A model generated the notes under the pieces. The model was not told the DNA's origin. It saw only the letters and a program-made list of their open reading frames with translations, and did not search any database. This document shows positions 1-7,330 of a stretch of DNA of 25,744 nt, one piece after another; the stretch's first letter is position 1, and each line of letters opens with the position of its first letter. The DNA is from CAYLWZ01 sp964585805 (GTDB lineage Bacteria; Patescibacteriota; Minisyncoccia; Minisyncoccales; GWA2-38-27): positions 1 through 25,744 of the forward strand of contig CAZPFE010000005.1 of NCBI GenBank assembly GCA_964585805.1, given 5' to 3'. The translations under genes and the position numbers were made by a program.

Positions 1-141
1 CTTCCCTCTGGGAAGGGGGAGGATTAAAAAATAAATAGGGGGGATTTCTTCTCTCTTCTCCTCCCCCTCCAGAGGAGGGGGAGGATTAAGGAGGGGGTGG
101 TCTTCAATCCTCCCCTTCCCCCTGGGAAGGGGAGGATATGA
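1..141. repeat. GC-rich hairpin repeat cluster downstream of dnaJ
   Basis: Three hairpin modules lie in this stretch. The first is cut by the window edge (arm of type CTTCCC, loop TCT, arm GGGAAG). The second has 11-bp arms at 60-70 and 74-84 with loop AGA. The third has 12-bp arms at 109-120 and 124-135 with loop CCT. The pyrimidine arm always comes first on the plus strand. Bases 60-141 are repeated at 1581-1662 in the same orientation with four differences, all inside the two loops. No T-run follows on the minus strand, so these are not ordinary terminators of dnaJ. Confidence 0.9.
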
Positions 142-216
142 GAAGGATATTCTCCCTTTCCAAAAAGAAAAGGAGAAGATATGAGAGGTGTTTTTCTTTC
201 TTTAAAGATTTTTTAA

Positions 217-1332
217 TTATAAACCCTCCTCTTTTAATTTTTCTAACAACTCCTTTTGTTTTTTTGTTAATCGTTTTGGAATGTTTATCTTTAATTCAAC
301 ATACAAATGACCTCTTCCATAACCAGAAAAATGAGGAATGCCTTTACCTGAAACTCTCAAAACCTTTCCAGATTCACTTCCACTTGGAATTTTTAAAACA
401 ATCTTCTTACCATCAAGCAAAGTTATTTCTACTTCTCCTCCTAATACTGCTTGAGAAATTGTTATTGGAACAACAGTAAACAAATCATCTCCTTTTCTTG
501 TAAAAATAGGATGTTTTTTAACAAAAATCTGAACATATAAGTCTCCTGCTTTTCCTCCTCTTCTTCCGGCATTACCCTTACCATTGATTTTAATAATTTG
601 ACCAGAATCAACTCCGGCGGGAATAAAAACTTCTATCTTTTCTTCTCCTTTTATTCTTCCTTCACCTTTACAAACATTACATGGTTTTTCAGGAATTCTT
701 CCTTCTCCCTTACAAGCCGGACAAACTGTCCAACGAGTAATTGAACCAAAGGGGGTTCTTTTAATTTCCTGAACTCTACCTGTCCCCCGGCAGGAAAAAC
801 ATTCTTTCACCTGACTACCCGGCTCAGCTCCAGTACCCTGACAGCGAGGACACTCAATCCATTTTTGCAAATTAATCTCTCTTTTTTGCCCTTTTAAAAC
901 ATCTTCTAACCCTATTTCTATTTCTACTTTTATATCACTTCCTCTCCTATTATCCCTTTTTTCTTTTTGGTCAAAATTTCCAAAACCAAAAAAATCTCCA
1001 AATAAATCTTCCAAATCATCAATACCAAAATGAAAGCCAAAATCACTATCATCTTGAGAAAAATTAGTCCATGCCCAATTAAATCCTTCAAATCCAGAAG
1101 CTCCTTCTCCTCCACCTGGAGCCCCTTCAAAAACTCTTCCAAATTTATCGTATTGAGCCCTTTTTTCTTTATCAGATAAAACCTGAAACGCTTCATTAAT
1201 CTCCTTCATCTTTTCTTCGTCTCCACCTTTATCAGGATGATATTTATGGGCTAATTTATAATAGGCTTTTTTTATTTCTTCTGGTGAAGCGTCTCTTGGA
1301 ACACCTAAAATTTCATAATAATCCTTTTTCAT
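217..1332 (-). CDS. dnaJ: Chaperone DnaJ (Hsp40), type I
   Basis: Co-chaperone that delivers unfolded clients to DnaK and stimulates its ATPase in the cytoplasm. The 371 residues show the full type I layout. The J domain is at residues 4-65 with HPD at 32-34. A Gly/Phe-rich linker runs to about 120 and includes a run of FGDFFGFGNF. The zinc domain has four CxxCxGxG repeats with cysteine pairs at 161/164, 178/181, 204/207 and 218/221. The C-terminal substrate domains run from about 230 to 350. Length is normal. It starts with ATG and has no clear Shine-Dalgarno sequence. It is the last gene of grpE-hsp20-dnaK-dnaJ but sits 389 bp behind dnaK, separated by hairpin repeats, so it may be transcribed separately or reached by read-through. 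Assignment is certain; regulation is inferred. Confidence 0.98.
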   Translation of the reverse strand: MKKDYYEILGVPRDASPEEIKKAYYKLAHKYHPDKGGDEEKMKEINEAFQVLSDKEKRAQYDKFGRVFEGAPGGGEGASGFEGFNWAWTNFSQDDSDFGFHFGIDDLEDLFGDFFGFGNFDQKEKRDNRRGSDIKVEIEIGLEDVLKGQKREINLQKWIECPRCQGTGAEPGSQVKECFSCRGTGRVQEIKRTPFGSITRWTVCPACKGEGRIPEKPCNVCKGEGRIKGEEKIEVFIPAGVDSGQIIKINGKGNAGRRGGKAGDLYVQIFVKKHPIFTRKGDDLFTVVPITISQAVLGGEVEITLLDGKKIVLKIPSGSESGKVLRVSGKGIPHFSGYGRGHLYVELKINIPKRLTKKQKELLEKLKEEGL

Positions 1333-1721
1333 TGTTAATCTCGTTTTTAGTTTATAAATTTATATTACCTTTTCCCATCCCCCTCCTTTTTCCTCCCCCT
1401 TCCCAGGGGGAAGGGGGAGGAAAAGAGAGATGTTTTTTCTTCCTTAAGAGAATGATAAAAAATTAAAAAAATTCTATCAAGGGGAGGATTGAAGAGATAT
1501 TTTTTCTTTCCTTTTTTTCTTCTCCTCTTCTAGAAGGGGAAAATTTTTTCTTTCTTCTCCTCCCCTTCCTTACTTTTTTTCCTCCCCCTCCAAAGGAGGG
1601 GGAGGATTAAGGAGGGGGTGGTCTTCAATCCTCCCCTTCCCAGAGGGAAGGGGAGGATATGAAATAAGGAGGGGGAGGATGTGAAGTAAAAAGAGGGAAA
1701 TTAAGGTGGGATCTTTATAAA
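1333..1721. repeat. dnaJ-dnaK intergenic region filled with hairpin repeats
   Basis: This 389-bp gap contains no gene. It holds a 13-bp-arm hairpin at 1392-1420 (loop AGG), an 11-bp-arm hairpin at 1581-1605 (loop AAA) and a 12-bp-arm hairpin at 1630-1656 (loop AGA), plus degenerate polypyrimidine stretches between 1500 and 1580 and purine-rich tails of the type GGAGGGGGAGGAT near 1668-1682. Bases 1581-1662 are the direct partner of 60-141. Short open frames here read as Pro/Ser/Gly-rich peptides and are repeat artefacts. Confidence 0.85.
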
Positions 1722-3647
1722 TTATTTTTCTTTATATTCTCCTTCTTCTGCTGTTCCATTATTATCTTTTCTGTCATCCTCCTTTCGATTCTCATCCTCT
1801 TGATTTGTCTCTCCTCCTGCTTGACTAACTCCTTCTTCTCCTCCGGCACTTTTGTATAACTCTGTACCTATTCTTTGAATTGCCTGAGAAAGTTCATTGC
1901 TTTTTCTTTTTATTTCCTCTATATCATCTCCATCCTTTGCTTTTTTCAAACTTTCTATTTTCTCTTGAATTTCTTTTTTATCTTCCTCTTTAATTTTATC
2001 CCCTGCTTCTTGAAGAGTTTTTTCTGAACTATAGATTAAAGCATCGGCTGCATTTCTTGCTTCTATTAACTCTTTTTTCTTCCTATCTTCTTCAGCATGC
2101 ATTTCTGCTTCCCTTTTCATCCTCTCAATTTCTTCCTTTGACATTCCAACAGATCCTTCAATTCTAATAGATTGAGTTTTACCTGTTGCTTTATCCTTAG
2201 CAGAAACATTTAAAATTCCATTAGCATCAATATCAAAAGTAACCTCAATTTGAGGAACACCCCGCGGAGCCGGCGGAATTCCATCTAAAATAAACCTTCC
2301 CAAACTCTTATTATCTGCTGCCATTGGCCTCTCTCCTTGAAGAACATTAATCTCAACCGAGGTTTGATTATCAGCCGCAGTTGAAAAAATTTGAGTTTTG
2401 CTTGTAGGAATAGTAGTATTTTTAGGAATCAAAACCGTATTCACTCCTCCTAATGTTTCAATACCTAAACTTAAAGGAGTAACATCTAAAAGAAGAACAT
2501 CTTTCATTCCTCCTTGGAAAATAGCTCCTTGGATAGCCGCTCCGATAGCAACCACCTCATCCGGATTAATTGACTTATTAGGTTCTTTGCCAAAAACATT
2601 CTTTATCTCTTCTTGAATTTTAGGCATTCTGGTTTGTCCACCAACCAAAACAATTTCTTCAATATCTTTTACTTCCAATTTTGCCTCTTTTAAAACATCT
2701 TTAACTATTTGAATTGACTTATCAATATAATCTTTAACTAAACTTTCAAATTTAGCTCGAGTTAATTTAAGTAAAAGATGTTTTGGGCCTGAAGCATCAG
2801 AAGTAATAAACGGTAAATTAATCTCTGTTTCCATTGTGGTGGAAAGTTCTATCTTTGCTTTTTCTGCTGCTTCTTTAATCCTCTGTAAAGCCAACTGATC
2901 TTTTGATAAATCTATCCCTTCATTCTTTTTAAATTCTTCTATAATCCAATCCATTATTTTCTGATCAAAATCATCTCCTCCTAAATGAGTATCACCTCCA
3001 GTTCCAATAACTTTAATTGTATCCTCAGAAACATCTAAAATTGAAACATCAAAAGTTCCTCCTCCAAAATCATAAACCAATATCTGTTGGCCCTTTTTCT
3101 TGTCCAAACCATAAGCCAAAGCAGCAGCTGTTGGTTCATTAATAACTCTTTTAACATTTAAACCAGCAATTTCTCCTGCCACTTTTGTCGCTTTTCTTTG
3201 AGAATCATCAAAATAAGCTGGACAAGTAATTACCGCGTCTGTAATTTTTTCTCCTAATTTTTCTTCAGCATCTTGCTTTAACTTCCTCAAAATCATTGCT
3301 GAAATTTCGGCTGGTTTATACCATTTCTCTCCCATTTTAATTTCTACTCCTCCATCAGAAGATTCTCTAATCTCATAAGGAAGAAGTTTTTTATCTCTCT
3401 GCACTTCTGGATCAGAAAAACGCCGACCAATCAATCTCTTGGCTGAAAAAATTGTGTTTTCAGGATTGGTTATTTGTTGTCTCTTGGCTAAAATACCTAC
3501 TAAAATCTCTCCTTTTTTATTTACAGCAACGACCGAAGGAGTTGTTCTTGTTCCTTCTTTATTCTCAATAATCCTTGGCTCCCCATTCTCCACTACAGCC
3601 ATTGCTGAATTTGTTGTCCCTAAATCAATGCCTAAAATTTTTGCCAT
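1722..3647 (-). CDS. dnaK: Chaperone DnaK (Hsp70)
   Basis: ATP-dependent Hsp70 chaperone working with DnaJ and GrpE in protein folding and stress recovery. The 641 residues begin with the signature IGIDLGTTNSAMAV. They carry the second Hsp70 signature YDFGGGTFDVSIL and the third IVLVGGQTRMPKIQE, a linker with DVLLLDVTPLSLGIET, a beta substrate domain and a helical lid ending around 600. The acidic, Gly/Asn-rich tail ends in EYKEK rather than the EEVD end seen in many Hsp70s. ATG is at 3647. An AT-rich inverted repeat with 15-bp arms (3657-3671 and 3690-3704) stops 9 nt before the ATG and is a probable control element. The gene follows hsp20 at 137 bp and precedes dnaJ. Confidence 0.99.
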   Translation of the reverse strand: MAKILGIDLGTTNSAMAVVENGEPRIIENKEGTRTTPSVVAVNKKGEILVGILAKRQQITNPENTIFSAKRLIGRRFSDPEVQRDKKLLPYEIRESSDGGVEIKMGEKWYKPAEISAMILRKLKQDAEEKLGEKITDAVITCPAYFDDSQRKATKVAGEIAGLNVKRVINEPTAAALAYGLDKKKGQQILVYDFGGGTFDVSILDVSEDTIKVIGTGGDTHLGGDDFDQKIMDWIIEEFKKNEGIDLSKDQLALQRIKEAAEKAKIELSTTMETEINLPFITSDASGPKHLLLKLTRAKFESLVKDYIDKSIQIVKDVLKEAKLEVKDIEEIVLVGGQTRMPKIQEEIKNVFGKEPNKSINPDEVVAIGAAIQGAIFQGGMKDVLLLDVTPLSLGIETLGGVNTVLIPKNTTIPTSKTQIFSTAADNQTSVEINVLQGERPMAADNKSLGRFILDGIPPAPRGVPQIEVTFDIDANGILNVSAKDKATGKTQSIRIEGSVGMSKEEIERMKREAEMHAEEDRKKKELIEARNAADALIYSSEKTLQEAGDKIKEEDKKEIQEKIESLKKAKDGDDIEEIKRKSNELSQAIQRIGTELYKSAGGEEGVSQAGGETNQEDENRKEDDRKDNNGTAEEGEYKEK

Positions 3648-3656
3648 AATTTTAAA

Positions 3657-3704
3657 ACTTAAATTTTATCCTTTGAAAATAAATTTAGAGGATAAAATTT
3701 AAGT
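3657..3704 (-). promoter_or_regulatory. Inverted repeat in front of dnaK
   Basis: Perfect 15-bp arms at 3657-3671 and 3690-3704 enclose an 18-nt AT-rich spacer; a further T-A pair extends the stem to 16. The downstream edge reads ATTTAAGT and lies 9 nt before the dnaK ATG. The stem is almost all A-U with one GG/CC step and would melt easily as RNA. It includes the sequence AAAGGA on the dnaK strand, although that is about 21 nt from the ATG. It is unlike the CIRCE operator (TTAGCACTC-N9-GAGTGCTAA). Operator or RNA thermometer are both possible. Confidence 0.65.
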
Positions 3705-3734
3705 CTTTATTTTTTAAACTTAATTGAGATTAAA

Positions 3735-3764
3735 TTCTGTCCCTGGCAAAAACCAGAGACAGAA
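3735..3764 (-). terminator. Hairpin after hsp20, weak terminator
   Basis: Arms at 3735-3746 and 3753-3764 form a 12-bp stem with one mismatch and a 6-nt loop, 20 nt behind the hsp20 stop on the minus strand. Only TTTAAT follows, so termination is probably partial. It could instead protect or separate the hsp20 and dnaK transcript parts. Confidence 0.55.
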
Positions 3765-3784
3765 CCTAACCACAATTCAAAAAT

Positions 3785-4219
3785 TTATTTTTTACTCTTC
3801 ACCTTCACTTTTAATCCTTTCTTTTCCTTTGGTTTCTCTTCCTTTTTGGGAATTATTATTTTTAAAACTCCATTCTCATAACTCGCTTCCGCTTTTTCTC
3901 CTTTCACCTCTGCTGGCAAAGGAATTATCCTTTTATAATAACCACTGCTTATTTCCTTTCTATAATATCCTTTTTCCTTCTTTTCTCTTTTTTCCTCTGA
4001 CTCTGCTTCTACCTTCAAAGCATTATCTGTTATTTCCACATCAATATCTTCTGGTTTAACACCTGGAATTTCTGCTTCAACAACAACCTTTCCCTTATCC
4101 TCATAAACATCCATTTTTGGTGTTTTAATTGCTGGTAAAGAGGAAAAAAAGCCTTCTGGCTCTAATTCGTCAAACCATCTATCTATTCCTCTAAAGGGAT
4201 CCCATGGTATTAACGCCAT
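3785..4219 (-). CDS. hsp20: Small heat-shock protein, Hsp20/alpha-crystallin family
   Basis: ATP-independent holdase that binds unfolding proteins and hands them to DnaK. The 144 residues start with ALIPWDPFRGIDRWFDEL, typical of bacterial Hsp20. The alpha-crystallin domain spans about 35-128, includes VEAEIPGVKPEDIDVEITDN, and ends in the family hallmark ENGVLKIIIPK. The Lys/Glu-rich tail carries LKVKVK, where an IxI-type oligomerisation motif would be expected. It sits between grpE and dnaK, 79 bp behind grpE, which suggests co-transcription with the chaperone set. An imperfect inverted repeat (4229-4272) ends just before its ATG and resembles the one at dnaK. Family assignment is very firm. 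Confidence 0.97.
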   Translation of the reverse strand: MALIPWDPFRGIDRWFDELEPEGFFSSLPAIKTPKMDVYEDKGKVVVEAEIPGVKPEDIDVEITDNALKVEAESEEKREKKEKGYYRKEISSGYYKRIIPLPAEVKGEKAEASYENGVLKIIIPKKEEKPKEKKGLKVKVKSKK

Positions 4220-4228
4220 ACTTTTTTA

Positions 4229-4272
4229 CTTAAATCTTGTTCTTGTGTTTATAAACAAGAACTTGATTTAAG
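4229..4272 (-). promoter_or_regulatory. Inverted repeat in front of hsp20
   Basis: Arms of 17 nt at 4229-4245 and 4256-4272 pair at 15 of 17 positions around a 10-nt loop. The mismatch is an internal TT/TT pair. On the hsp20 strand the edge reads ATTTAAGT and is 8 nt from the ATG, as at dnaK. The inner part (CTTGTTCTTG paired with CAAGAACTTG) is unlike the dnaK element, so only the outer edge and the geometry are shared. Confidence 0.6.
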
Positions 4273-4298
4273 CATTATTAGAGTTTAGATTAGATATT

Positions 4299-4880
4299 TT
4301 ATTTTGCGACCTTTACTTTTGCTGGTCGAATAACCTTATCTTTAATCTTATAACCTTTTCTTACTTCTTCAACAACCATTTCTGACTTTACACCTTCTTT
4401 TTTTACTATTTCTATCGCCTCATGGAAATAAGGATCAAATTCTTTTCCTATTGCCTTAATCTCCTCTACCCCTAAACTATTCAAAAAATTTTTAATCCTA
4501 TCTCTAATTTTCAAAATACCCTTCGCCCACTCATTATTCTTTAATTCCTCTCTTTTCATCATTTCTTCTTCAGCAGTTTCAAAATCATCTAAGATCGATA
4601 ATATTTGAAGAATTATATTTTCTTTTTCTCGCTCCACTGCTTCTTTTATCCTTACCATCTCATCCTTTTTATAATTTAAAAAATCTGCCCTTGCTCTTTT
4701 CCAACCATTCAAATATTCCTCTTTTTCCTTCTGACATTCTTCTAACGCTTTTCTCATTTCCATCATTTCCTCCCTCTCCTCTTTCTTTCTCTCACCTTCT
4801 CCTTTTTCTTGCTCCTCTTTATTACTCTTCCTTTTCTTTTTTTCTTGGCTTTCTTCTTTTTTATTTTTTTCCTCTTCCAT
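4299..4880 (-). CDS. grpE: Nucleotide exchange factor GrpE
   Basis: Dimeric factor that releases ADP from DnaK. From the ATG at 4880 it has 193 residues; a TTG lies just before it (4883) but the ATG is preferred. Residues 1-45 are extremely rich in Lys and Glu and probably disordered. A long coiled-coil helix follows from about 45 to 110. The C-terminal beta domain carries the signatures GKEFDPYFHEAIE and GYKIKDKVIRPAKVKV. First gene of the heat-shock cluster. A promoter with -35 TTGATT and -10 TATAAT lies 35-62 nt upstream, directly against the remains of a transposase gene. No hrcA precedes it within the window. Confidence 0.97.
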   Translation of the reverse strand: MEEEKNKKEESQEKKKRKSNKEEQEKGEGERKKEEREEMMEMRKALEECQKEKEEYLNGWKRARADFLNYKKDEMVRIKEAVEREKENIILQILSILDDFETAEEEMMKREELKNNEWAKGILKIRDRIKNFLNSLGVEEIKAIGKEFDPYFHEAIEIVKKEGVKSEMVVEEVRKGYKIKDKVIRPAKVKVAK

Positions 4881-4914
4881 CAAAACTTATCTTTATTTTT
4901 TATATCCTCTTTAT

Positions 4915-4942
4915 ATTATAAAGTCAAAACATCAAAAATCAA
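4915..4942 (-). promoter_or_regulatory. Promoter of the grpE-hsp20-dnaK cluster
   Basis: -35 TTGATT (4942-4937), 16-bp spacer, -10 TATAAT (4920-4915), reading leftwards into grpE. A perfect 14-bp palindrome, ATCTTGTACAAGAT (4944-4957), touches the upstream edge of the -35 box. That palindrome also encodes the last residues of a transposase remnant, so it may be an insertion-sequence end reused here, or a repressor site; the sequence cannot decide. Confidence 0.6.
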
Positions 4943-5079
4943 GATCTTGTACAAGATGAGTACATTTTTGACAGTTGGCTCTTTCCACAGGCAAATTCAA
5001 TAGGTGTTTTGCAATCTAAAGATTTATGAGGTCTTTTGAAGTTAAATCCTGTAGAATCCTGTAGATCTCCATTAAATTT
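4939..5079 (-). pseudogene. C-terminal remnant of a DDE (IS481/IS3-like) transposase
   Basis: On the minus strand an open stretch of about 47 codons ends at TGA (4939-4941). It contains NFKRPHKSLDCKTPIEFA followed by a tail with SKMYSS. The RPHxSLxxKTPxE pattern is the usual C-terminal end of the integrase core in IS481- and IS3-type transposases (family knowledge). There is no start, no DDE core and no upstream homology that I can see, so only the end of the gene survives. A 10-bp tandem duplication (AATCCTGTAG at 5044-5053 and 5054-5063) lies inside it and may be one of the disabling changes. It is too short to appear as an ordinary open reading frame. Confidence 0.7.
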
Positions 5080-5094
5080 TCAATTAAGAATTTG

Positions 5095-5112
5095 CAAGGG
5101 CAGACCTTGCCC
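5095..5112. repeat. 18-bp repeat, inverted copy at 14350-14367
   Basis: The sequence CAAGGGCAGACCTTGCCC is itself partly palindromic and occurs as an exact reverse complement at 14350-14367. A third, diverged copy lies at 14385-14399. It is found next to larger hairpin-repeat blocks in both regions. Confidence 0.8.
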
Positions 5113-5206
5113 ACAAAATTTTTCTCCCCTCCTCTCTACTTCCTTTTCCTCCTCTCTTTACTCTCTCCTCCCCTTCCTTTTACTTTCCTCTCCTTTCTTT
5201 ACTCTT

Positions 5207-5302
5207 CTCCCCCTCCTCTGGAGGGGGAGGATTAAGGTGGGGGAGGTTTTTATTCCCATCCCCCTCCTTTTTCCTCCCCCTTCCCAAAGGGAAGGGGGAG
5301 GA
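5207..5302 (+). repeat. 96-bp hairpin repeat block, inverted copy near murA
   Basis: Two hairpins in series: arms 5207-5216/5220-5229 with loop TCT, and arms 5273-5285/5289-5301 with loop AAA, joined by a purine-rich then pyrimidine-rich linker containing TTTTTATTCCCATCC. The block matches the reverse complement of 14468-14563 with two differences in 96 bases. The rest of the 4.9-5.4 kb gap holds polypyrimidine sequence (5120-5205), an AT-rich inverted repeat (5307-5314 with 5333-5340) and the transposase remnant. Confidence 0.9.
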
Positions 5303-5399
5303 TATGAAATTTAGTATTTAAAAATGATAAAGCTAAATTTTCTTGTTTTTTTAGCAAACGCAAAGTGTAAAACTATTAATTTATACAAAAACTTAACTA

Positions 5400-5906
5400 C
5401 TAAAAAACTTCTAAATTACGGAGGGCTTCCTCATATACATCTAAAACTTCTTTTGCTTTATTTAGATCTAATTGATAATTAGGATCATACACCACCTGAT
5501 TGCGAATTTGATGGACTTGACGAATATCTTCTAAATTAGGTAGAACTAAAGTGTCAATTTTTTCTAAAATCTCTTGCATTGTATCTCCTTTATATCCCAT
5601 TCCTCTCAAAATTTCTTCTAAAAAATCATCTGCTTCTACTACTGCCAACTTGTACTCTGATTCTATATCACTTTCTAAATGTCTAATAATTTTTTTCCAT
5701 CGCTTAAACATTTTTTTCATTCCATACGGCTTAAAAGTAATAAACTCTATAAAATCTTCTAAAAAATGAGCTTTTAAAAAAGTGGTTTTAAAAAGAGAAA
5801 AAATAATAAAAAATAAGAAAAAACCAGAAATTCCCAAAACCACTATTTTTATATAAGAAACTATTTTTGTTTTGCCCAAATCAATTAGAAATTGGATTAA
5901 CCTCAT
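5400..5906 (-). CDS. Membrane-anchored helical protein, HEPN-like, unknown function
   Basis: I do not recognise a named family. The 168 residues have one N-terminal membrane helix (about 18-39, very rich in Ile/Leu/Phe), a basic stretch (KKMFKRWKKIIRH, 64-76) and a helical C-terminal domain. That domain has ADDFLEEILRGMGYKGDTM and later HQIRNQVVYDP. The RN pair at 135-136 followed by an aromatic residue recalls the Rx4-6H motif of HEPN/DUF4145-type domains, but the histidine is a tyrosine here, so ribonuclease activity is doubtful. Its ATG overlaps the gatA stop in ATGA, so it is probably translationally coupled to gatA. Likely a cytoplasm-facing helical domain tethered to the membrane. Confidence 0.85.
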   Translation of the reverse strand: MRLIQFLIDLGKTKIVSYIKIVVLGISGFFLFFIIFSLFKTTFLKAHFLEDFIEFITFKPYGMKKMFKRWKKIIRHLESDIESEYKLAVVEADDFLEEILRGMGYKGDTMQEILEKIDTLVLPNLEDIRQVHQIRNQVVYDPNYQLDLNKAKEVLDVYEEALRNLEVF

Positions 5907-7330
5907 TTATCTTCAAGAATTAATTTTCCTATATCTAAAATAAACTCATCTTCAAAATAGTTTCCAATAATTTGAAGGCCTACTGGTAAATTATTACTTT
6001 GACCTACTGGTATTGAAACTGCTGGCAATCCAGTTAAATTCACGGGAACAGTAAAAATATCTGCCAAATACATAGAGAGAGGATTTTTAACCTTTTCTCC
6101 TATTTTAAATGCTGTTGTCGGGGTAGTAGGAGTAAAAATTATATCAACTTCCTTAAACGCTTCCTCAAAATCTCTTTTAATCAATGTTCTCATTTTTTCT
6201 GCTTTTAAGTAATAAGCATCATAATAACCAGCAGAAAGAGCATAAGTCCCAAGCATAATCCTTCTCTTTACTTCTTTACCAAAACCTTTCCCTCTACTCT
6301 TAAAATAAATATCTGACAAAGTTTCTCCTGTTAGTGAAGAATAACCATATTTTATTCCATCATATCTGGCTAAATTAGAAGAAGCTTCAGAAGTAGCCAC
6401 CAAATAATAAGTTGCTAAAGCATATTTTGTATGAGGTAAACTAATTTCTTGAACTTGAAATCCTTTCTTTTCCAAACTCTTTATTGTTTTATCAATTACT
6501 TCTTTAATTCCTCTTTCTATTCCTTCTGTAAAATATTCTTTAGGAAAACCAATTTTTAATTTTGAAATATCAATATTATTATTTCTTTTTCTGATTTTAT
6601 CTAAATTAATCGTTGTAGAGTCAAAAGAATCTTTTCCTTCAATTGCTTTTAATACTATTTTAGCGTCTTCTGGAGTTTTAGTTAAGGGACCTATCTGATC
6701 AAGCGAAGAAGCAAAAGCAACTAAACCATAACGCGACACCCTTCCATAAGTTGGCTTTAAACCAACTACTCCACAAAAAGAAGCCGGTTGCCTTATAGAG
6801 CCGCCAGTATCAGAACCTAAAGCAAAAACAGACATTTGAGAAGCTACTGCTGCTGCTGATCCTCCTGAACTCCCTCCTGGCACTCTTTCTAAATCATAAG
6901 GATTTTTAGTAGAAAAAAAGGCAGAATTTTCAGTTGAACTTCCCATCGCAAATTCATCTAAATTTGTCTTACCTAAAATAATAGAACCTAATTCTTTTAA
7001 TCTCCTAATACAAGTCGCATCATAAGGAGCAATATAATTTTCTAATATTTTTGAAGCGCATGTTGCTCTCAAATCTCTCACTAAAATATTATCTTTAACA
7101 GCAAAAGGAACACCTGCTAACAAAGAAATCTCTTCCCCTTTAGCAATTTTTTTATCAACCTCTTCTGCTTGATGAAGAGCACCTTCTTCATTTATCGTTA
7201 TGAAAGCAAAAATCTCCTCATCCTTTTTTTTAATCTGGTCTAAAAAAAACTTAGTAATTTCTAAAGCAGAAAAAATTTTTTCTTTCAATCCTTGATGAAT
7301 CTGTTTTATAGTTAAATCGCAAAACTCCAT
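5903..7330 (-). CDS. gatA: Glutamyl-tRNA(Gln)/aspartyl-tRNA(Asn) amidotransferase subunit A
   Basis: Glutaminase subunit of GatCAB, which converts misacylated Glu-tRNA(Gln) (and Asp-tRNA(Asn)) to the amidated form. The 475 residues are of normal length and belong to the amidase signature family. The catalytic triad is intact: Lys79 (VPFAVKDN), cis-Ser154 (PGGSSGGSAAAV) and nucleophile Ser178 (GSDTGGSIRQP), the numbering known for characterised GatA proteins. ATG start at 7330. The partner gatC is upstream on the same strand but separated by a 324-bp repeat insert; gatB is not in the window. The next gene overlaps by 4 bp. Confidence 0.98.
   Translation of the reverse strand: MEFCDLTIKQIHQGLKEKIFSALEITKFFLDQIKKKDEEIFAFITINEEGALHQAEEVDKKIAKGEEISLLAGVPFAVKDNILVRDLRATCASKILENYIAPYDATCIRRLKELGSIILGKTNLDEFAMGSSTENSAFFSTKNPYDLERVPGGSSGGSAAAVASQMSVFALGSDTGGSIRQPASFCGVVGLKPTYGRVSRYGLVAFASSLDQIGPLTKTPEDAKIVLKAIEGKDSFDSTTINLDKIRKRNNNIDISKLKIGFPKEYFTEGIERGIKEVIDKTIKSLEKKGFQVQEISLPHTKYALATYYLVATSEASSNLARYDGIKYGYSSLTGETLSDIYFKSRGKGFGKEVKRRIMLGTYALSAGYYDAYYLKAEKMRTLIKRDFEEAFKEVDIIFTPTTPTTAFKIGEKVKNPLSMYLADIFTVPVNLTGLPAVSIPVGQSNNLPVGLQIIGNYFEDEFILDIGKLILEDK

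Noticed and set aside
138..479. 113-residue plus-strand frame over the end of dnaJ
   Set aside because: It is antisense to dnaJ, is Leu/Phe/Ser-rich and has no domain; a shadow of a real gene.
60..1656. Hairpin repeats as intrinsic terminators of dnaK or dnaJ
   Set aside because: No T-run follows the hairpins on the minus strand, and the units also occur upstream of genes and inside an operon-like run.
1..1700. Possible CRISPR array from repeated hairpin units
   Set aside because: Unit spacing is irregular, the spacers are themselves repeated, and no cas genes are present.
3648..3704. CIRCE heat-shock operator before dnaK
   Set aside because: The inverted repeat has 15-bp arms and an 18-nt spacer and none of the TTAGCACTC/GAGTGCTAA sequence.
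5036..5314. 92-residue plus-strand frame with FPPPSQREGGG
   Set aside because: It runs through the transposase remnant and the hairpin repeats; the Pro/Ser/Gly text is a repeat translation. The same holds for 1284-1466 and 14441-14653.
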